From: an uncultured Flavobacteriales bacterium
GTDB taxonomy: Bacteria > Bacteroidota > Bacteroidia > Flavobacteriales_D > Crocinitomicaceae
Assembly: GCA_903939755.1 (NCBI GenBank)
Contig: CAJAII010000020.1
Span: 152,322-216,321, forward strand
DNA length: 64,000 nt
Reading direction: 5' to 3'
A model generated the notes under the pieces. It was not told the origin of the DNA. It saw only the letters and a list, made by a program, of their open reading frames with translations, and did not search any database. The position numbers and the translations under genes were made by a program. Below are positions 8,407 to 17,206 of the stretch, piece by piece (within the stretch, counting starts at the first letter, position 1; each line of letters starts with the position of its first letter).

Positions 8407-9608
8407 GGGTACTGCTACTTTTATTCTTAGTGCTTTCTGGTTCCCTTTTTTCTCAAGGAAATAATTGGCGAGAATTAAACGATTTTTTAGGTGGACAGCG
8501 GGAAAGGGCAGTCGCTTTTGCAATCGGAGATTTTGGTTACTTAGGAACGGGGTTAGATACGGCTGAGCAAGTTAGAAAAGATCTTTGGCGCTATGATCCA
8601 ACTACTGATTCGTGGACACAAATGGCTGATTTACCGGGACCTGCAAGAAGAGATGCCATTGGATTTGCTGCCGGTGGAAAAGGATATATTGGACTCGGTG
8701 TTGATAATCAAGTTTCAATTCTAGGTAATAAAATGCAAGATTTATGGGAATTTGATCCGATATTAAATTCATGGCTTCAAAAAGCGGATTATCCCGGTGG
8801 TGGTGGAAATGGTGCATTCTTCAGTACCGTTTTTGTTGCACAGGAAAAAGCATTTGTCTGTGGTGGTAAAATAGGACCTAATCTCTACATAAATCAATTA
8901 TGGGAATACAAACCTAGTGCGGATGCTTGGACAGAAAGAGCTCCGTTTCCTGGTGGTGTTCGTTACTTAGCCGCTTCATTTAGCATCGATGGGGAAGGCT
9001 ATGTTGGAATGGGAGCGAATCAAGATGTTTATAAAAAAGATTTCTATAAATACAATCCGGGATCCAATACATGGTCAACTATAGCTCCTTTTCCTGCATA
9101 TGAAAGAGGATCCGCTTGTGCTTTTTCACTCAACGGAAGAGGGTACGTTTGTCTTGGTACTAATGGTGGCTTACTGGATGATCTTATTGAATATAATCCA
9201 GCAACAAATACGTGGGCAATTCGTGCGAATTACGGCGGTAGTGCTCGCAAAAATGCGGTTGCTTTTGTGGTCAATGATAAAGCATACGTTGGTACTGGTA
9301 AAGGATACAGCGGTAAAAGACGCGGAATGCAAGAATATTCTCATGTCGATTATACAAGTTTATTGGAGAGTGAGTTAAATCCTTTACTTGTTTATCCAAA
9401 TCCGACCAATGGTGCTGTATATTTGAATGAATCGGTAGGTGAGAATTCAAAAATCACCATTTTTGATCTTCTAGGAAATTTAATATTGGAAGCAGCTGTC
9501 AATTCGCAGAAAATTAATTTAGATGATTTACCTAAAGGAAACTACATTTTAAAGTTATTAAGTGATGAAAATGTGGAGCGTACTACTACTATAATTAAAA
9601 TTGAATGA
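8403..9608 (+). CDS. Secreted Kelch-repeat protein with T9SS sorting domain (second of three)
   Basis: I place the start at the ATG at 8403. It overlaps the previous stop as ATGA and gives a clean signal peptide (RVLLLLFLVLSGSLFSQ). Longer in-frame starts would put charged residues before it. The 401-residue protein has about six Kelch blades (WRYDPTTDSWTQMADLPG, WEFDPILNSWLQKADYPG, YKYNPGSNTWSTIAPFP and similar), then a T9SS type A domain from about residue 325 (VYPNPTNGAVYLN, ITIFDLLGN, LPKGNYILKL). It is a paralogue of both flanking Kelch genes. The function of the propeller is unknown. Confidence 0.88.
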   Translation: MRVLLLLFLVLSGSLFSQGNNWRELNDFLGGQRERAVAFAIGDFGYLGTGLDTAEQVRKDLWRYDPTTDSWTQMADLPGPARRDAIGFAAGGKGYIGLGVDNQVSILGNKMQDLWEFDPILNSWLQKADYPGGGGNGAFFSTVFVAQEKAFVCGGKIGPNLYINQLWEYKPSADAWTERAPFPGGVRYLAASFSIDGEGYVGMGANQDVYKKDFYKYNPGSNTWSTIAPFPAYERGSACAFSLNGRGYVCLGTNGGLLDDLIEYNPATNTWAIRANYGGSARKNAVAFVVNDKAYVGTGKGYSGKRRGMQEYSHVDYTSLLESELNPLLVYPNPTNGAVYLNESVGENSKITIFDLLGNLILEAAVNSQKINLDDLPKGNYILKLLSDENVERTTTIIKIE

Positions 9609-10837
9609 AAATAATCACGACACTTTTTGCTTTTTTGATTGGAATCTTATCATTGAATGCGCAAGATTCTTGGTATCAGGTAGATTCCGTTAATGGAGCG
9701 CCTAGGGCAGCAGCAACTGCATTTAAAGTGGGACCATTTGCTTATGTCGCAACTGGATTAGAAGAATATGGATTTAGTAGAAAAATGCACTCATATGATT
9801 TGTGGCAAAATGATTGGGACAATGAAACTTCGCTTGGAAATGCAATAGGACAAGGGTTAGATCGTGCCTCTGCTATCTCTTTTTCCTCTGAGATTAATCA
9901 AAAAGGATACCTTGGATTGGGCCAGACGGAAACGGTAGCCTATATGAATGACCTTTGGGAATTTGATGTGGTTACTAATGTTTGGACCCAAAAAGCTAAT
10001 TTTATAGGGTCTCCCAGAAAACAAGCAGTAGCTTTTACATTGCAATCAACTGATTTGGCTTATGTAGGCACTGGGCAAGATGCTACCGGACTGAAGCAGG
10101 ATTTTTATACCTACAATGCTTCTACAAATACTTGGACACAAATCCAAGATTTTCCGGGTCTTGCACGCAGAGGAGCAGTTGCTTATTCAGGTGATAATCA
10201 TGGATTTATTGGTACAGGTGATGCCGGTATCTTGTTGAATGATTTTTGGATGTATGATGCAACCTTGGATACTTGGATTCAAAAAGCACCTTTTCCAGGT
10301 TCGCCTCGTTCGGGAGCTGTCGCTTGGACAACAGATTCAGACATTGATCATCCGCAAGGTTATATTGCCTTAGGGGAAGATAATTTTAATGAATTTAAGA
10401 AGGACGTTTGGGAATATAATTATTATACCAATTCTTGGATGCAACGATCCGATTTTCCCGGAGTTGGAAGGAAGGATGCTGTGGCATTTTCTATTCAAGG
10501 CATAGCATATGTTGGCACTGGATATAACGGAGTATTTCATGATGATTTTTATGCATACTCGGGAACCGCAGACGTGGAAGTAAAAGATGACTTGACAGAG
10601 TTTACTATTTTTCCCAATCCTACCAATTCACTTGTTGAATTTACGGGAATACAAGAGGGTCTAATTGGATATCGAATTTATGCTGCTTCGGGTGATTTGA
10701 TTTTCGAGGAGATGAATAATCCAAGTCAACTTCATTCAATTAACTTATGGGAACAGGTACGATTACCCGGGGTTTATTTGATTCAATTACACGGAAAAAA
10801 TAGCACCTATCCGTTAAAGAAAATTATATTACAATGA
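9605..10837 (+). CDS. Secreted Kelch-repeat protein with T9SS sorting domain (third of three)
   Basis: The 410-residue protein starts at an ATGA overlap with the previous gene and has a signal peptide (residues 1-19, ending LNA). Kelch-type blades fill residues 20-320, with repeats such as WEFDVVTNVWTQKANF, YTYNASTNTWTQIQDFPG and WMYDATLDTWIQKAPFPG. A T9SS type A sorting domain starts near residue 330 (IFPNPTNSLVEF, GVYLIQLHG). It is the last of three tandem Kelch paralogues. It is followed, again by ATGA, by the DUF4907 lipoprotein gene, so the four proteins are probably made together and may act together at the surface. Confidence 0.88.
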   Translation: MKIITTLFAFLIGILSLNAQDSWYQVDSVNGAPRAAATAFKVGPFAYVATGLEEYGFSRKMHSYDLWQNDWDNETSLGNAIGQGLDRASAISFSSEINQKGYLGLGQTETVAYMNDLWEFDVVTNVWTQKANFIGSPRKQAVAFTLQSTDLAYVGTGQDATGLKQDFYTYNASTNTWTQIQDFPGLARRGAVAYSGDNHGFIGTGDAGILLNDFWMYDATLDTWIQKAPFPGSPRSGAVAWTTDSDIDHPQGYIALGEDNFNEFKKDVWEYNYYTNSWMQRSDFPGVGRKDAVAFSIQGIAYVGTGYNGVFHDDFYAYSGTADVEVKDDLTEFTIFPNPTNSLVEFTGIQEGLIGYRIYAASGDLIFEEMNNPSQLHSINLWEQVRLPGVYLIQLHGKNSTYPLKKIILQ

Positions 10838-11229
10838 GGTTTATTTACATTGGATTTCTATTATTTCTTTTGATTTCTTGTGAAAATTCAACTGATCAGG
10901 TAAAATCAACTATTGTTAATGAAACAGACCCTGAAACTCCACCATCTGCCACTATGGAGGAAAAGATTGAAGTTGAAAATGTAAGAAAAAGTCCTTACGA
11001 TGTTAAAACCGTTCAAAATTCCTTGGGTTGGGGCTATGAGATTTGGAAGGATGGTGCGCTAATTATTAATCAAACGCACATTCCAGCGATTCAAGGACTT
11101 CGTGCTTTTGTGTCACAAGAACAAGCTCAAAAAGCGGCGGGTATTATTAAAAATAAGTTAGATCAAGGTGTTTTTCCACCAACTATTTCTATTGATGAAC
11201 TCCGAAGTATTGGGGTTGATACAAAATGA
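10834..11229 (+). CDS. DUF4907 lipoprotein
   Basis: This 131-residue protein has a lipoprotein signal (IGFLLFLLISC, Cys at about residue 16) and a Thr/Glu/Pro-rich linker. A compact C-terminal domain follows with LGWGYEIWKDGALIINQ, HIPAIQGLRAF and ISIDELRSIGV, which I recognise as DUF4907. The function of that domain is unknown. The start overlaps the stop of the third Kelch gene (ATGA), which closes a four-gene run. A periplasmic or surface partner role for the Kelch proteins is a guess from position. Confidence 0.8.
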   Translation: MRFIYIGFLLFLLISCENSTDQVKSTIVNETDPETPPSATMEEKIEVENVRKSPYDVKTVQNSLGWGYEIWKDGALIINQTHIPAIQGLRAFVSQEQAQKAAGIIKNKLDQGVFPPTISIDELRSIGVDTK

Positions 11230-11233
11230 TTTT

Positions 11234-11734
11234 TTAGGCTCTTTTTCCTAATTCAATGACTTCGAGATCATGGAATTTATCACCTGTAATTGAAAAGCGC
11301 AGCAAGGTGCGAACTGCATGAAATCCTTTTATGCCACAAGCACCTGGATTCATCCAAAGCATGTTAAAGCGTTTGTCCATTTGTACTAAGGTGATGTGTG
11401 AATGACCACAAACGAGTAATTGAGCAGCGCCATTATTTTCTATTTCTTCCAAAAGTGGCTTGGAGTAATTCCCTGGTCGTCCAGCGATGTGTGTTATTAA
11501 TACTTCAACTTCTTCAATCTTAAATCGATTGTTTAAAACTGTTTCAATCCGAATTAAATGATCATCAATATTGCCATAAACGGCTCTTGTAGGTTTGAAT
11601 TGTTTTAATTGATCAAGTACATCGAGCGTACCAATGTCGCCTGCATGCCAAATTTCATCTACGTCTTTAAAATGTTCAAATATTCGCGGATCTAAATAGC
11701 CGTGTGTATCTGAAAGTAATCCAATGCGCTTCAT
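11234..11734 (-). CDS. YfcE/MJ0936-family metallophosphoesterase
   Basis: The 166-residue protein has the calcineurin-like phosphoesterase motifs in order: LLSDTHGYLD (D-x-H), IWHAGDIGTLDVL (GD), AVYGNIDDH (GN.D), LITHIAGRPG and LVCGHSHITL (GH.H). The length matches the small YfcE family, which hydrolyses phosphodiesters with two metal ions. The physiological substrate is not known. Its ATG overlaps the stop codon of the upstream ABC exporter (ATGA), so the two are co-transcribed. It converges on the DUF4907 gene with only 4 bp between them. Confidence 0.9.
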   Translation of the reverse strand: MKRIGLLSDTHGYLDPRIFEHFKDVDEIWHAGDIGTLDVLDQLKQFKPTRAVYGNIDDHLIRIETVLNNRFKIEEVEVLITHIAGRPGNYSKPLLEEIENNGAAQLLVCGHSHITLVQMDKRFNMLWMNPGACGIKGFHAVRTLLRFSITGDKFHDLEVIELGKRA

Positions 11735-13491
11735 TCTTTGGTATCTCCTTCAATGAGTTGTTTTTGATACATTTCTGTATAGGTGCCATTACTCGCCAAT
11801 AAGCTTTCGTGATTTCCTGCCTCTACCATTTTACCTGCTTCTAAAACGATTATTTTTGTTGCATTTCGTATGGTTGAAATTCGATGACTTACAATTATTG
11901 TTGTTCGATCTTCTTTGTTCTTATTTAAGTTAGTTAAAATTGTTTCTTCGGTTTCTGTATCTACAGCGGATAGGCAATCGTCTAATAATAATAAATTCGG
12001 CTTTCGAATTAATGCCCTTGCAATGCTTATGCGTTGCTTTTGACCCCCACTTAAATTCACGCCTCTTTCTCCTAATTCTGTTTCAATTCCATTAGGAAAT
12101 TCAGCAATATTATGGAATACATGCGCATCAGTTAGTGCACCAATTATTTCTTCTTCGCTTGCAGAGTCATCTCTAGAACCAAATAATACATTGTTTTTAA
12201 TGGTATCAGAAAACAAGAAAACATCTTGATTTACCATGCCGCTTTGTTCCCTTAATTCATCTAAATTGCAATCTTTTAAATTTTGGTCATCAATCATTAT
12301 TTTTCCATTGTCTACATCAAATTGACGAAGAAGCAAACTCAATATAGTAGATTTTCCCGAACCAGTATGTCCTAAAATGGCAAGGGTTTCACCTTTTTTA
12401 ACATGAAAGCTAACGTTTTCTAGTGCGGTGATTCCTGTGTTTTTGTAAGTAAATGAAACGTTATCAAAAATAATTTCTCCCTTAAATGGCATTACATGAT
12501 GATTCGTATTTACAATGGAGGGATCTTCTAATAAAAACTCATTGATTCTTTTCTGGGAAGCTGCCGCTCGTTGAATAATGGTAGTTACCCAACCAATACT
12601 TGCAAATGGCCATGTTAGGTTCGTTACAAAGAAAATAAATGCGATGATTCCTCCCAATGATAGTTGTTTTTCATAGGTCATTATACCTCCAATGTATATG
12701 GCTAATATGGTGCTTATTCCTATTAAAAATAAAATAGTGGGCATGAATAGGGAGTTGATTAATACTAATTTCATGCTTTTACTTTTATAGGCATCGGCCG
12801 ATTCATTCATTTTTTCCGATGTTTCATTAACACGACTATAGGCTTTTATTACCGTGATTCCTGCGAATGTTTCTTGCGCAATGGTTGAAATCGTTGATTG
12901 TTCCGATTGGACCATGCTACTTAATTTATTCATTTTTGTCGAAACTTTATAGATGAGTATCGACATGATAGGCAAGGGGATAAGCACAAAAAGGGTTAGG
13001 AGTGGACTAATTTGAACCATTTGAAATATAATCATCGTAACCAGTACAATTAAGTTTATCGTGTACATAATTCCTGGTCCTAGGTACATTCGAACTAATC
13101 CAACATCCTCTGAAATTCGATTCATTAAATCTCCGGTCTTATTTTTCTTAAAGAAGGATATATCTAGTTTTTGGTAGTGATTGAATATTTCATTTTTTAA
13201 GTCAAATTCAATGTGGCGAGACATTACAATTATTGTTTGACGCATCAGAAAAAGAAAAAAACCTTTCGCAAATGATAAGAACAAGTAAATCCCTCCAATT
13301 TTTAATGATAAATACAAGGCATCGTTGGCGGAGTTTATGGAAACGTTCGTCATCAGTCCATCGATGGTTTCCTTAACGTAGATAGGCATCTTAACGCCAA
13401 AATAATTACTAATTATCGTGAAAAAGATGCCAAAAAGAAACCGCCATTTATATTTGATGAAATATTTATTAAGGTGGCGAAGTGACTTCAT
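11731..13491 (-). CDS. ABC exporter half-transporter (fused permease and ATPase)
   Basis: I use the ATG at 13491 (586 residues) because a promoter -7 box lies at 13530-13537, which would put a longer in-frame start before the transcription start. A six-helix exporter domain fills residues 1-310. The ATPase follows, with Walker A GHTGSGKST, Q loop NQDVFLF, signature LSGGQKQR, Walker B LLLLDDCLSAVD and the switch histidine in IVSHRIST. The residue after Walker B is Asp rather than Glu, as in the degenerate halves of heterodimeric BmrC/YheI- or MdlA-like exporters, so a partner may be encoded elsewhere. The substrate is unknown. Confidence 0.88.
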   Translation of the reverse strand: MKSLRHLNKYFIKYKWRFLFGIFFTIISNYFGVKMPIYVKETIDGLMTNVSINSANDALYLSLKIGGIYLFLSFAKGFFLFLMRQTIIVMSRHIEFDLKNEIFNHYQKLDISFFKKNKTGDLMNRISEDVGLVRMYLGPGIMYTINLIVLVTMIIFQMVQISPLLTLFVLIPLPIMSILIYKVSTKMNKLSSMVQSEQSTISTIAQETFAGITVIKAYSRVNETSEKMNESADAYKSKSMKLVLINSLFMPTILFLIGISTILAIYIGGIMTYEKQLSLGGIIAFIFFVTNLTWPFASIGWVTTIIQRAAASQKRINEFLLEDPSIVNTNHHVMPFKGEIIFDNVSFTYKNTGITALENVSFHVKKGETLAILGHTGSGKSTILSLLLRQFDVDNGKIMIDDQNLKDCNLDELREQSGMVNQDVFLFSDTIKNNVLFGSRDDSASEEEIIGALTDAHVFHNIAEFPNGIETELGERGVNLSGGQKQRISIARALIRKPNLLLLDDCLSAVDTETEETILTNLNKNKEDRTTIIVSHRISTIRNATKIIVLEAGKMVEAGNHESLLASNGTYTEMYQKQLIEGDTKE

Positions 13492-13529
13492 AGATAATTT
13501 TCTAAATTTGCGCTTGAATGACGATAGTG

Positions 13530-13537
13530 CAAAAGTA
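13530..13537 (-). promoter_or_regulatory. Promoter -7 box of the ABC exporter gene
   Basis: The minus strand reads TACTTTTG, a full TAnnTTTG match, followed by CACTATCG. Transcription would begin near 13524, upstream of the ATG at 13491 and downstream of the longer alternative start at 13542. No well-spaced -33 TTG was found. Confidence 0.5.
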
Positions 13538-13601
13538 ACCAATCGTTATTAATGTGAATGAATCAATGAGTAAAATATCGCCTATCCTTTAGTCAATCTA
13601 T

Positions 13602-14672
13602 ATGAGTTTAACTGATAATCCAATTATATCTCAAATGTCCACAATGGGACATGAGCAAGTTTTATTTTGCAATGATTCCGTTACCGGCCTAAAAGCAATT
13701 ATTGCTATTCATAATACGGTCTTAGGACCAGCTCTGGGAGGAACGCGCATGTGGTCCTATTCAAATGAAATGGAAGCACTTAATGATGTGCTTCGATTGT
13801 CGAAAGGTATGACCTATAAAAATTCAATTTCTGGATTAAACCTAGGAGGTGGAAAAGCGGTAATTATTGGCGATGCACGAACAATGAAGTCTGAAGCATT
13901 ATTTAGACGTTTTGGAAAATTTGTTGAAAGTTTAGCAGGAAATTATATTACTGCCGAAGATGTTGGTATTTCACCAGCTGATATGAATTGGGTGAATATG
14001 GAAACGAATCATGTGGCTGGATTACCAGGTAAAAGTGGCGATCCTTCTCCAGTTACGGCCTATGGCGTATACATGGGCATGAAGGCATGTGCTAAGGTGC
14101 AGTTTGGTTCTGATTCCTTAGAAGGAAAAACGATTGCTGTTCAAGGTGTTGGACACGTGGGGGAATATTTAGTAAAACATCTATCAGCGGAAAAAGCGAA
14201 CGTGGTTATTACAGATATTCATGAAGAGACACTGAAACGAGTTGCTAATGAATACGGAGTTAAAGTGGTAGCTTCTAATGAAATTTATGATGTCCCGATG
14301 GATATTTATGCTCCTTGTGCAATGGGAGCAACCATAAACGATGAAACTCTTTCACGTTTAAATTGTTCAATAATTGCTGGCGCAGCAAATAATCAACTAG
14401 CAATTGAAGAAAAACATGGATTGGAAGTGATGAATCGTGGAATCATCTATGCGCCAGATTATACAATTAATGCAGGTGGTGTGATTAATTGTTTCTCAGA
14501 ATTAGAGGGATTGTCAAGTGAATGGGCACATACAAAAGCAGAAGAAATATATACTACTATATTAAATATTATTCATAGATCCAAAGAGGCAAATATCCCA
14601 ACATATCAAATTGCAAATAAAATGGCAGAAGAAAGAATTGCAGCTGTTGGAATTGTTAAAATAAATAAGTAA
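13602..14672 (+). CDS. ldh: Leucine dehydrogenase (Glu/Leu/Phe/Val dehydrogenase family)
   Basis: The 356-residue enzyme has the family's catalytic region LGPALGGTRMW, the lysine-containing LSKGMTYKNSISGLNLGGGKAVI, and the Asp motif in ITAEDVGISPADM. An NAD-binding Rossmann fold follows (VQGVGHVGEYLV, then ITDIHEE). It should deaminate leucine and other branched-chain amino acids to their 2-oxo acids with NAD. That links to branched-chain fatty acid synthesis and amino-acid catabolism in this group. The gene abuts nusB (TAA then ATG, no gap), so it probably leads the downstream operon. Confidence 0.93.
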   Translation: MSLTDNPIISQMSTMGHEQVLFCNDSVTGLKAIIAIHNTVLGPALGGTRMWSYSNEMEALNDVLRLSKGMTYKNSISGLNLGGGKAVIIGDARTMKSEALFRRFGKFVESLAGNYITAEDVGISPADMNWVNMETNHVAGLPGKSGDPSPVTAYGVYMGMKACAKVQFGSDSLEGKTIAVQGVGHVGEYLVKHLSAEKANVVITDIHEETLKRVANEYGVKVVASNEIYDVPMDIYAPCAMGATINDETLSRLNCSIIAGAANNQLAIEEKHGLEVMNRGIIYAPDYTINAGGVINCFSELEGLSSEWAHTKAEEIYTTILNIIHRSKEANIPTYQIANKMAEERIAAVGIVKINK

Positions 14673-15620
14673 ATGTTAAATAGAAGGCATCTTCGGATTA
14701 AAGTCTTACAGTTATTATATGCCTATTTTCAGTCTGAAGAGGATAACTTCCCGAAGGCAGAAAAAGAATTGTTGCTGACAATTGAACGCATGTACGATAT
14801 GTATTTATACCTGTTGTTGAGTCTTTCAGAATTAAAGCGAGCGGCAGAAAATAAAGTGGCTGATAAAAAGAAAAAAATACGCCCCTCTGAAGATGATTTA
14901 AATCCTAATCTCAAATTTGTAGATAATCAACTCATTCAAATTATAGAAAACTCTACAAGTCTTAACGCTCTTTGTGAAAAACGAAAGATCAATTGGATGG
15001 GGGTTGAAAATCAAGAGCTTTTTCGCAAAATGTTTCAACATACCTTGGAAAACGAAACGTATTTTGACTATTTGCATAATAATTTGAATGGTTTTGAAGA
15101 AGATCGAGCTTTCGCATTGTCAATCTTTAAAGAAGATATTGCCAACTCGGAACTTCTCTATAGTTTTTTTGAAGAAAAAAGCATCAACTGGTTGGATGAT
15201 TTAGACTTGTGTTGTTCTATGGTACTAAAATCATTGAAAGCAATCAAGTTGGAGGAAGAATTCATTCCAATGCCTTTGTTTAAGGAAAACGATGATGAAA
15301 AGGAATTTGTAATTCAGTTATTTAGAAATACCATCCTTAACAACACGGAGAATGAAAAGTTAATTGCTGAATTAGCCGATAATTGGGAACTAGATCGTAT
15401 AGCAAAAATGGATATGTTCTTATTGAAAATGGGCCTAACCGAGTTGCAGATTTTCCCAAGTATCCCAACAAAAGTTACTTTAAATGAATATATTGAGATT
15501 TCAAAGTTCTATAGTACACCCAAAAGCAATTTATTTATCAATGGAATTTTGGATAAAGCAATTGGAAAGTTAACTTTGGCAAAAAAAATAGTAAAAACGG
15601 GGAGAGGTCTAATTAATTAA
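14673..15620 (+). CDS. nusB: Transcription antitermination protein NusB (long Bacteroidota form)
   Basis: The protein opens RRHLRIKVLQLLYAY, the canonical NusB start, and has the typical C-terminal NusB segment from about residue 230 (IAKMDMFLLKMGLTELQIFP, VTLNEYIEISKFYSTPKS, FINGILDKAI). At 315 residues it is about twice the length of enterobacterial NusB because of an inserted helical region. That length is normal in Bacteroidota. NusB works with NusE (S10) in rRNA antitermination. It directly follows leucine dehydrogenase and precedes the DUF1573 and yajC genes by 6 and 21 bp, so these form one operon. Confidence 0.93.
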   Translation: MLNRRHLRIKVLQLLYAYFQSEEDNFPKAEKELLLTIERMYDMYLYLLLSLSELKRAAENKVADKKKKIRPSEDDLNPNLKFVDNQLIQIIENSTSLNALCEKRKINWMGVENQELFRKMFQHTLENETYFDYLHNNLNGFEEDRAFALSIFKEDIANSELLYSFFEEKSINWLDDLDLCCSMVLKSLKAIKLEEEFIPMPLFKENDDEKEFVIQLFRNTILNNTENEKLIAELADNWELDRIAKMDMFLLKMGLTELQIFPSIPTKVTLNEYIEISKFYSTPKSNLFINGILDKAIGKLTLAKKIVKTGRGLIN

Positions 15621-15626
15621 AATAAA

Positions 15627-16016
15627 ATGAAAAAAACGATTGTATTTTTAGCTTTTTGTTCTTTACTTTTCGCTTGTGAAGATACTTCAAAGGTGGTGGT
15701 TGGTCAAAAAACAACCATGGAGGTGAATTTAGTCTATGACGCCGGAAATGTGATTAAAGGGGAAGTTATCAATGCTAAATTTAAGGTGAAAAATACCGGT
15801 AAGTACCCATTGGTATTTGGAGAAGTAAGACCATCATGTTCTTGCACAGTGCCGCATAAGCCAGAAAAACCGATCTTACCTGGTAAATCGGGTGAGATTG
15901 TTGCGCAAGTAATGACAGATAAATTGAACACAAAAAATATTAGTAAGTCGGTTACTATTATGACGAATACAGAGCCAAATACTACGGTTCTCATGATTAA
16001 AGGAGTAATTAAATAA
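15627..16016 (+). CDS. DUF1573 lipoprotein
   Basis: This 129-residue protein has a lipoprotein signal (FLAFCSLLFAC, Cys17). A single Ig-like DUF1573 domain follows: AKFKVKNTGKYPLVFGEVRPSCSCTVPHKPEKP, given here only as the conserved positions around residues 50-85, then PGKSGEI and a closing VLMIKGVIK. The SCSC pair is characteristic of DUF1573. Function is unknown. In Bacteroidota this gene commonly lies between nusB and yajC, as it does here, and a lipid-anchored periplasmic position is expected. Confidence 0.9.
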   Translation: MKKTIVFLAFCSLLFACEDTSKVVVGQKTTMEVNLVYDAGNVIKGEVINAKFKVKNTGKYPLVFGEVRPSCSCTVPHKPEKPILPGKSGEIVAQVMTDKLNTKNISKSVTIMTNTEPNTTVLMIKGVIK

Positions 16017-16031
16017 AGTAAAATTAAAACT

Positions 16032-16331
16032 ATGAAAATATTAGCAGCAGCAGCAAATGGAGGGTCAGCATCTAGTTTAATCATGATTGTCGTTATGATT
16101 GTAATTTTTTATTTTTTCATGATTCGTCCGAATATGAAAAAGCAAAAAGAAGCAAAAAAGTTTAGAGAAAATCTAATGGCAGGTCAGAAGGTTGTTACCA
16201 TTGGTGGTATTCACGGAAAAATTCTTGAGATTAGTGAGACAACTGTTTTGATCCAGTCAGAAGGCAGTAAATTACGTTTGGAAATATCAGCTATTGCTTC
16301 TTCAAGTGAGGATCAAATTGGAACAAAATAA
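16032..16331 (+). CDS. yajC: Preprotein translocase subunit YajC
   Basis: The 99-residue protein has one transmembrane helix ([17 protein letters not shown], about residues 18-35) followed by the basic KKQKEAKKF segment. The conserved YajC domain comes after it ([17 protein letters not shown], then [17 protein letters not shown]). YajC associates with SecDF at the Sec translocon in the inner membrane. It is the fourth gene of the ldh-nusB-DUF1573-yajC run. Size and motifs are standard. Confidence 0.95.
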   Translation: MKILAAAANGGSASSLIMIVVMIVIFYFFMIRPNMKKQKEAKKFRENLMAGQKVVTIGGIHGKILEISETTVLIQSEGSKLRLEISAIASSSEDQIGTK

Positions 16332-16336
16332 ATTCA

Positions 16337-16621
16337 GTGAAGTTAGTTTTACAGATTTTCATCTTATCGATTTTAACTTCCATGTTCTATTCATGCAATA
16401 ATACACAGGTTTGTGATTGTATGGACATGAGTATTGAAATTTTTAATAAAACGAAGATGAATGATTCATTGTTAAAATCGTATACTAAATCACATGAAAA
16501 AGAAATTCAAGCATGTAATAAAATGTTTGAAAAAATAAGCGAAAAGGAAAAAGCAGCCATTAATAAAGAATCTAAAAGTTGCCCTTCTTATATCGAATTT
16601 GTAGCAAAGAATAAAAACTAA
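16337..16621 (+). CDS. Small CxCxD lipoprotein, family member A
   Basis: This 94-residue protein begins at a GTG 6 bp after yajC. It has a lipoprotein signal (ILTSMFYSC, Cys at about 20) and then CDCMDMSIEIFNK, a charged helical stretch, a lone Cys in IQACNKMF and a closing SCPSYIEF. The same order, CxCxD, then Cys, then CPSY, recurs in the products at 16679-17086 and 17207-17473, and partly at 32909-33139. I do not recognise a named family. The conserved cysteines could bind a metal or form disulfides in the periplasm, but neither is shown. Confidence 0.75.
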   Translation: MKLVLQIFILSILTSMFYSCNNTQVCDCMDMSIEIFNKTKMNDSLLKSYTKSHEKEIQACNKMFEKISEKEKAAINKESKSCPSYIEFVAKNKN

Positions 16622-16678
16622 TTCTGTTCAAGACTTAATTATTTGTTTAATTTAGCATTTCAAAAAAAAAAATAAACT

Positions 16679-17086
16679 ATGGAGACTACTTATATTTATG
16701 CCATCGCAATTCTAGCACTTTTAATTGTTATTGGATTAAAATTACGACAAGCTGGAAAAGATATCGAAAATAAAAACCTTACCCAAGCTGGTACATTGTG
16801 GTTAATTGTTAATGGCGCCTCCATTTTATTTGTAGTTGTCATGATGGTAATTGGCATGCTTAAAGGTTCTGAAATTTGCAATTGTTCAGATATTTATTTA
16901 GGAATTACGAAAGAAGCAAAAGCAGCAAATGGAGATCAAAAGAAGATAGATGCAATTCAAAAGAAATACAAGCGCGATATTGAGTCTTGCGAAAAGATTT
17001 TTGCTGACAAATCTCAAGATCAGTCAACTATCGAAAAAGAATTGGATAAATGTCCTTCTTACAAGCAAATGAAAAAAATGAGATAG
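16679..17086 (+). CDS. Membrane-anchored CxCxD protein, family member B
   Basis: The 135-residue protein has two predicted transmembrane helices (about residues 5-22 and 40-60) instead of a lipobox. A C-terminal domain follows with CNCSDIYLGITKEAK, then DIESCEKIF, then KCPSYKQMKKMR. This domain lines up with lipoproteins A and C on either side (AANGDQKKI against SNGDAAKM in C). The helical hairpin should place the Cys domain on the same side of the inner membrane as the lipoprotein versions. Function is unknown. It looks like a tandem duplication in which the anchor was replaced. Confidence 0.75.
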   Translation: METTYIYAIAILALLIVIGLKLRQAGKDIENKNLTQAGTLWLIVNGASILFVVVMMVIGMLKGSEICNCSDIYLGITKEAKAANGDQKKIDAIQKKYKRDIESCEKIFADKSQDQSTIEKELDKCPSYKQMKKMR

Positions 17087-17206
17087 TCTCTTTTGAGATT
17101 ATTTGGCACCATTCATTTTTGAGATTTCATTTCTTTTTTATCCTTAAAGAATATTTCGTGTAAAAACACTTTTATCAATACATACAATTTAAACAAATTA
17201 ACTATT

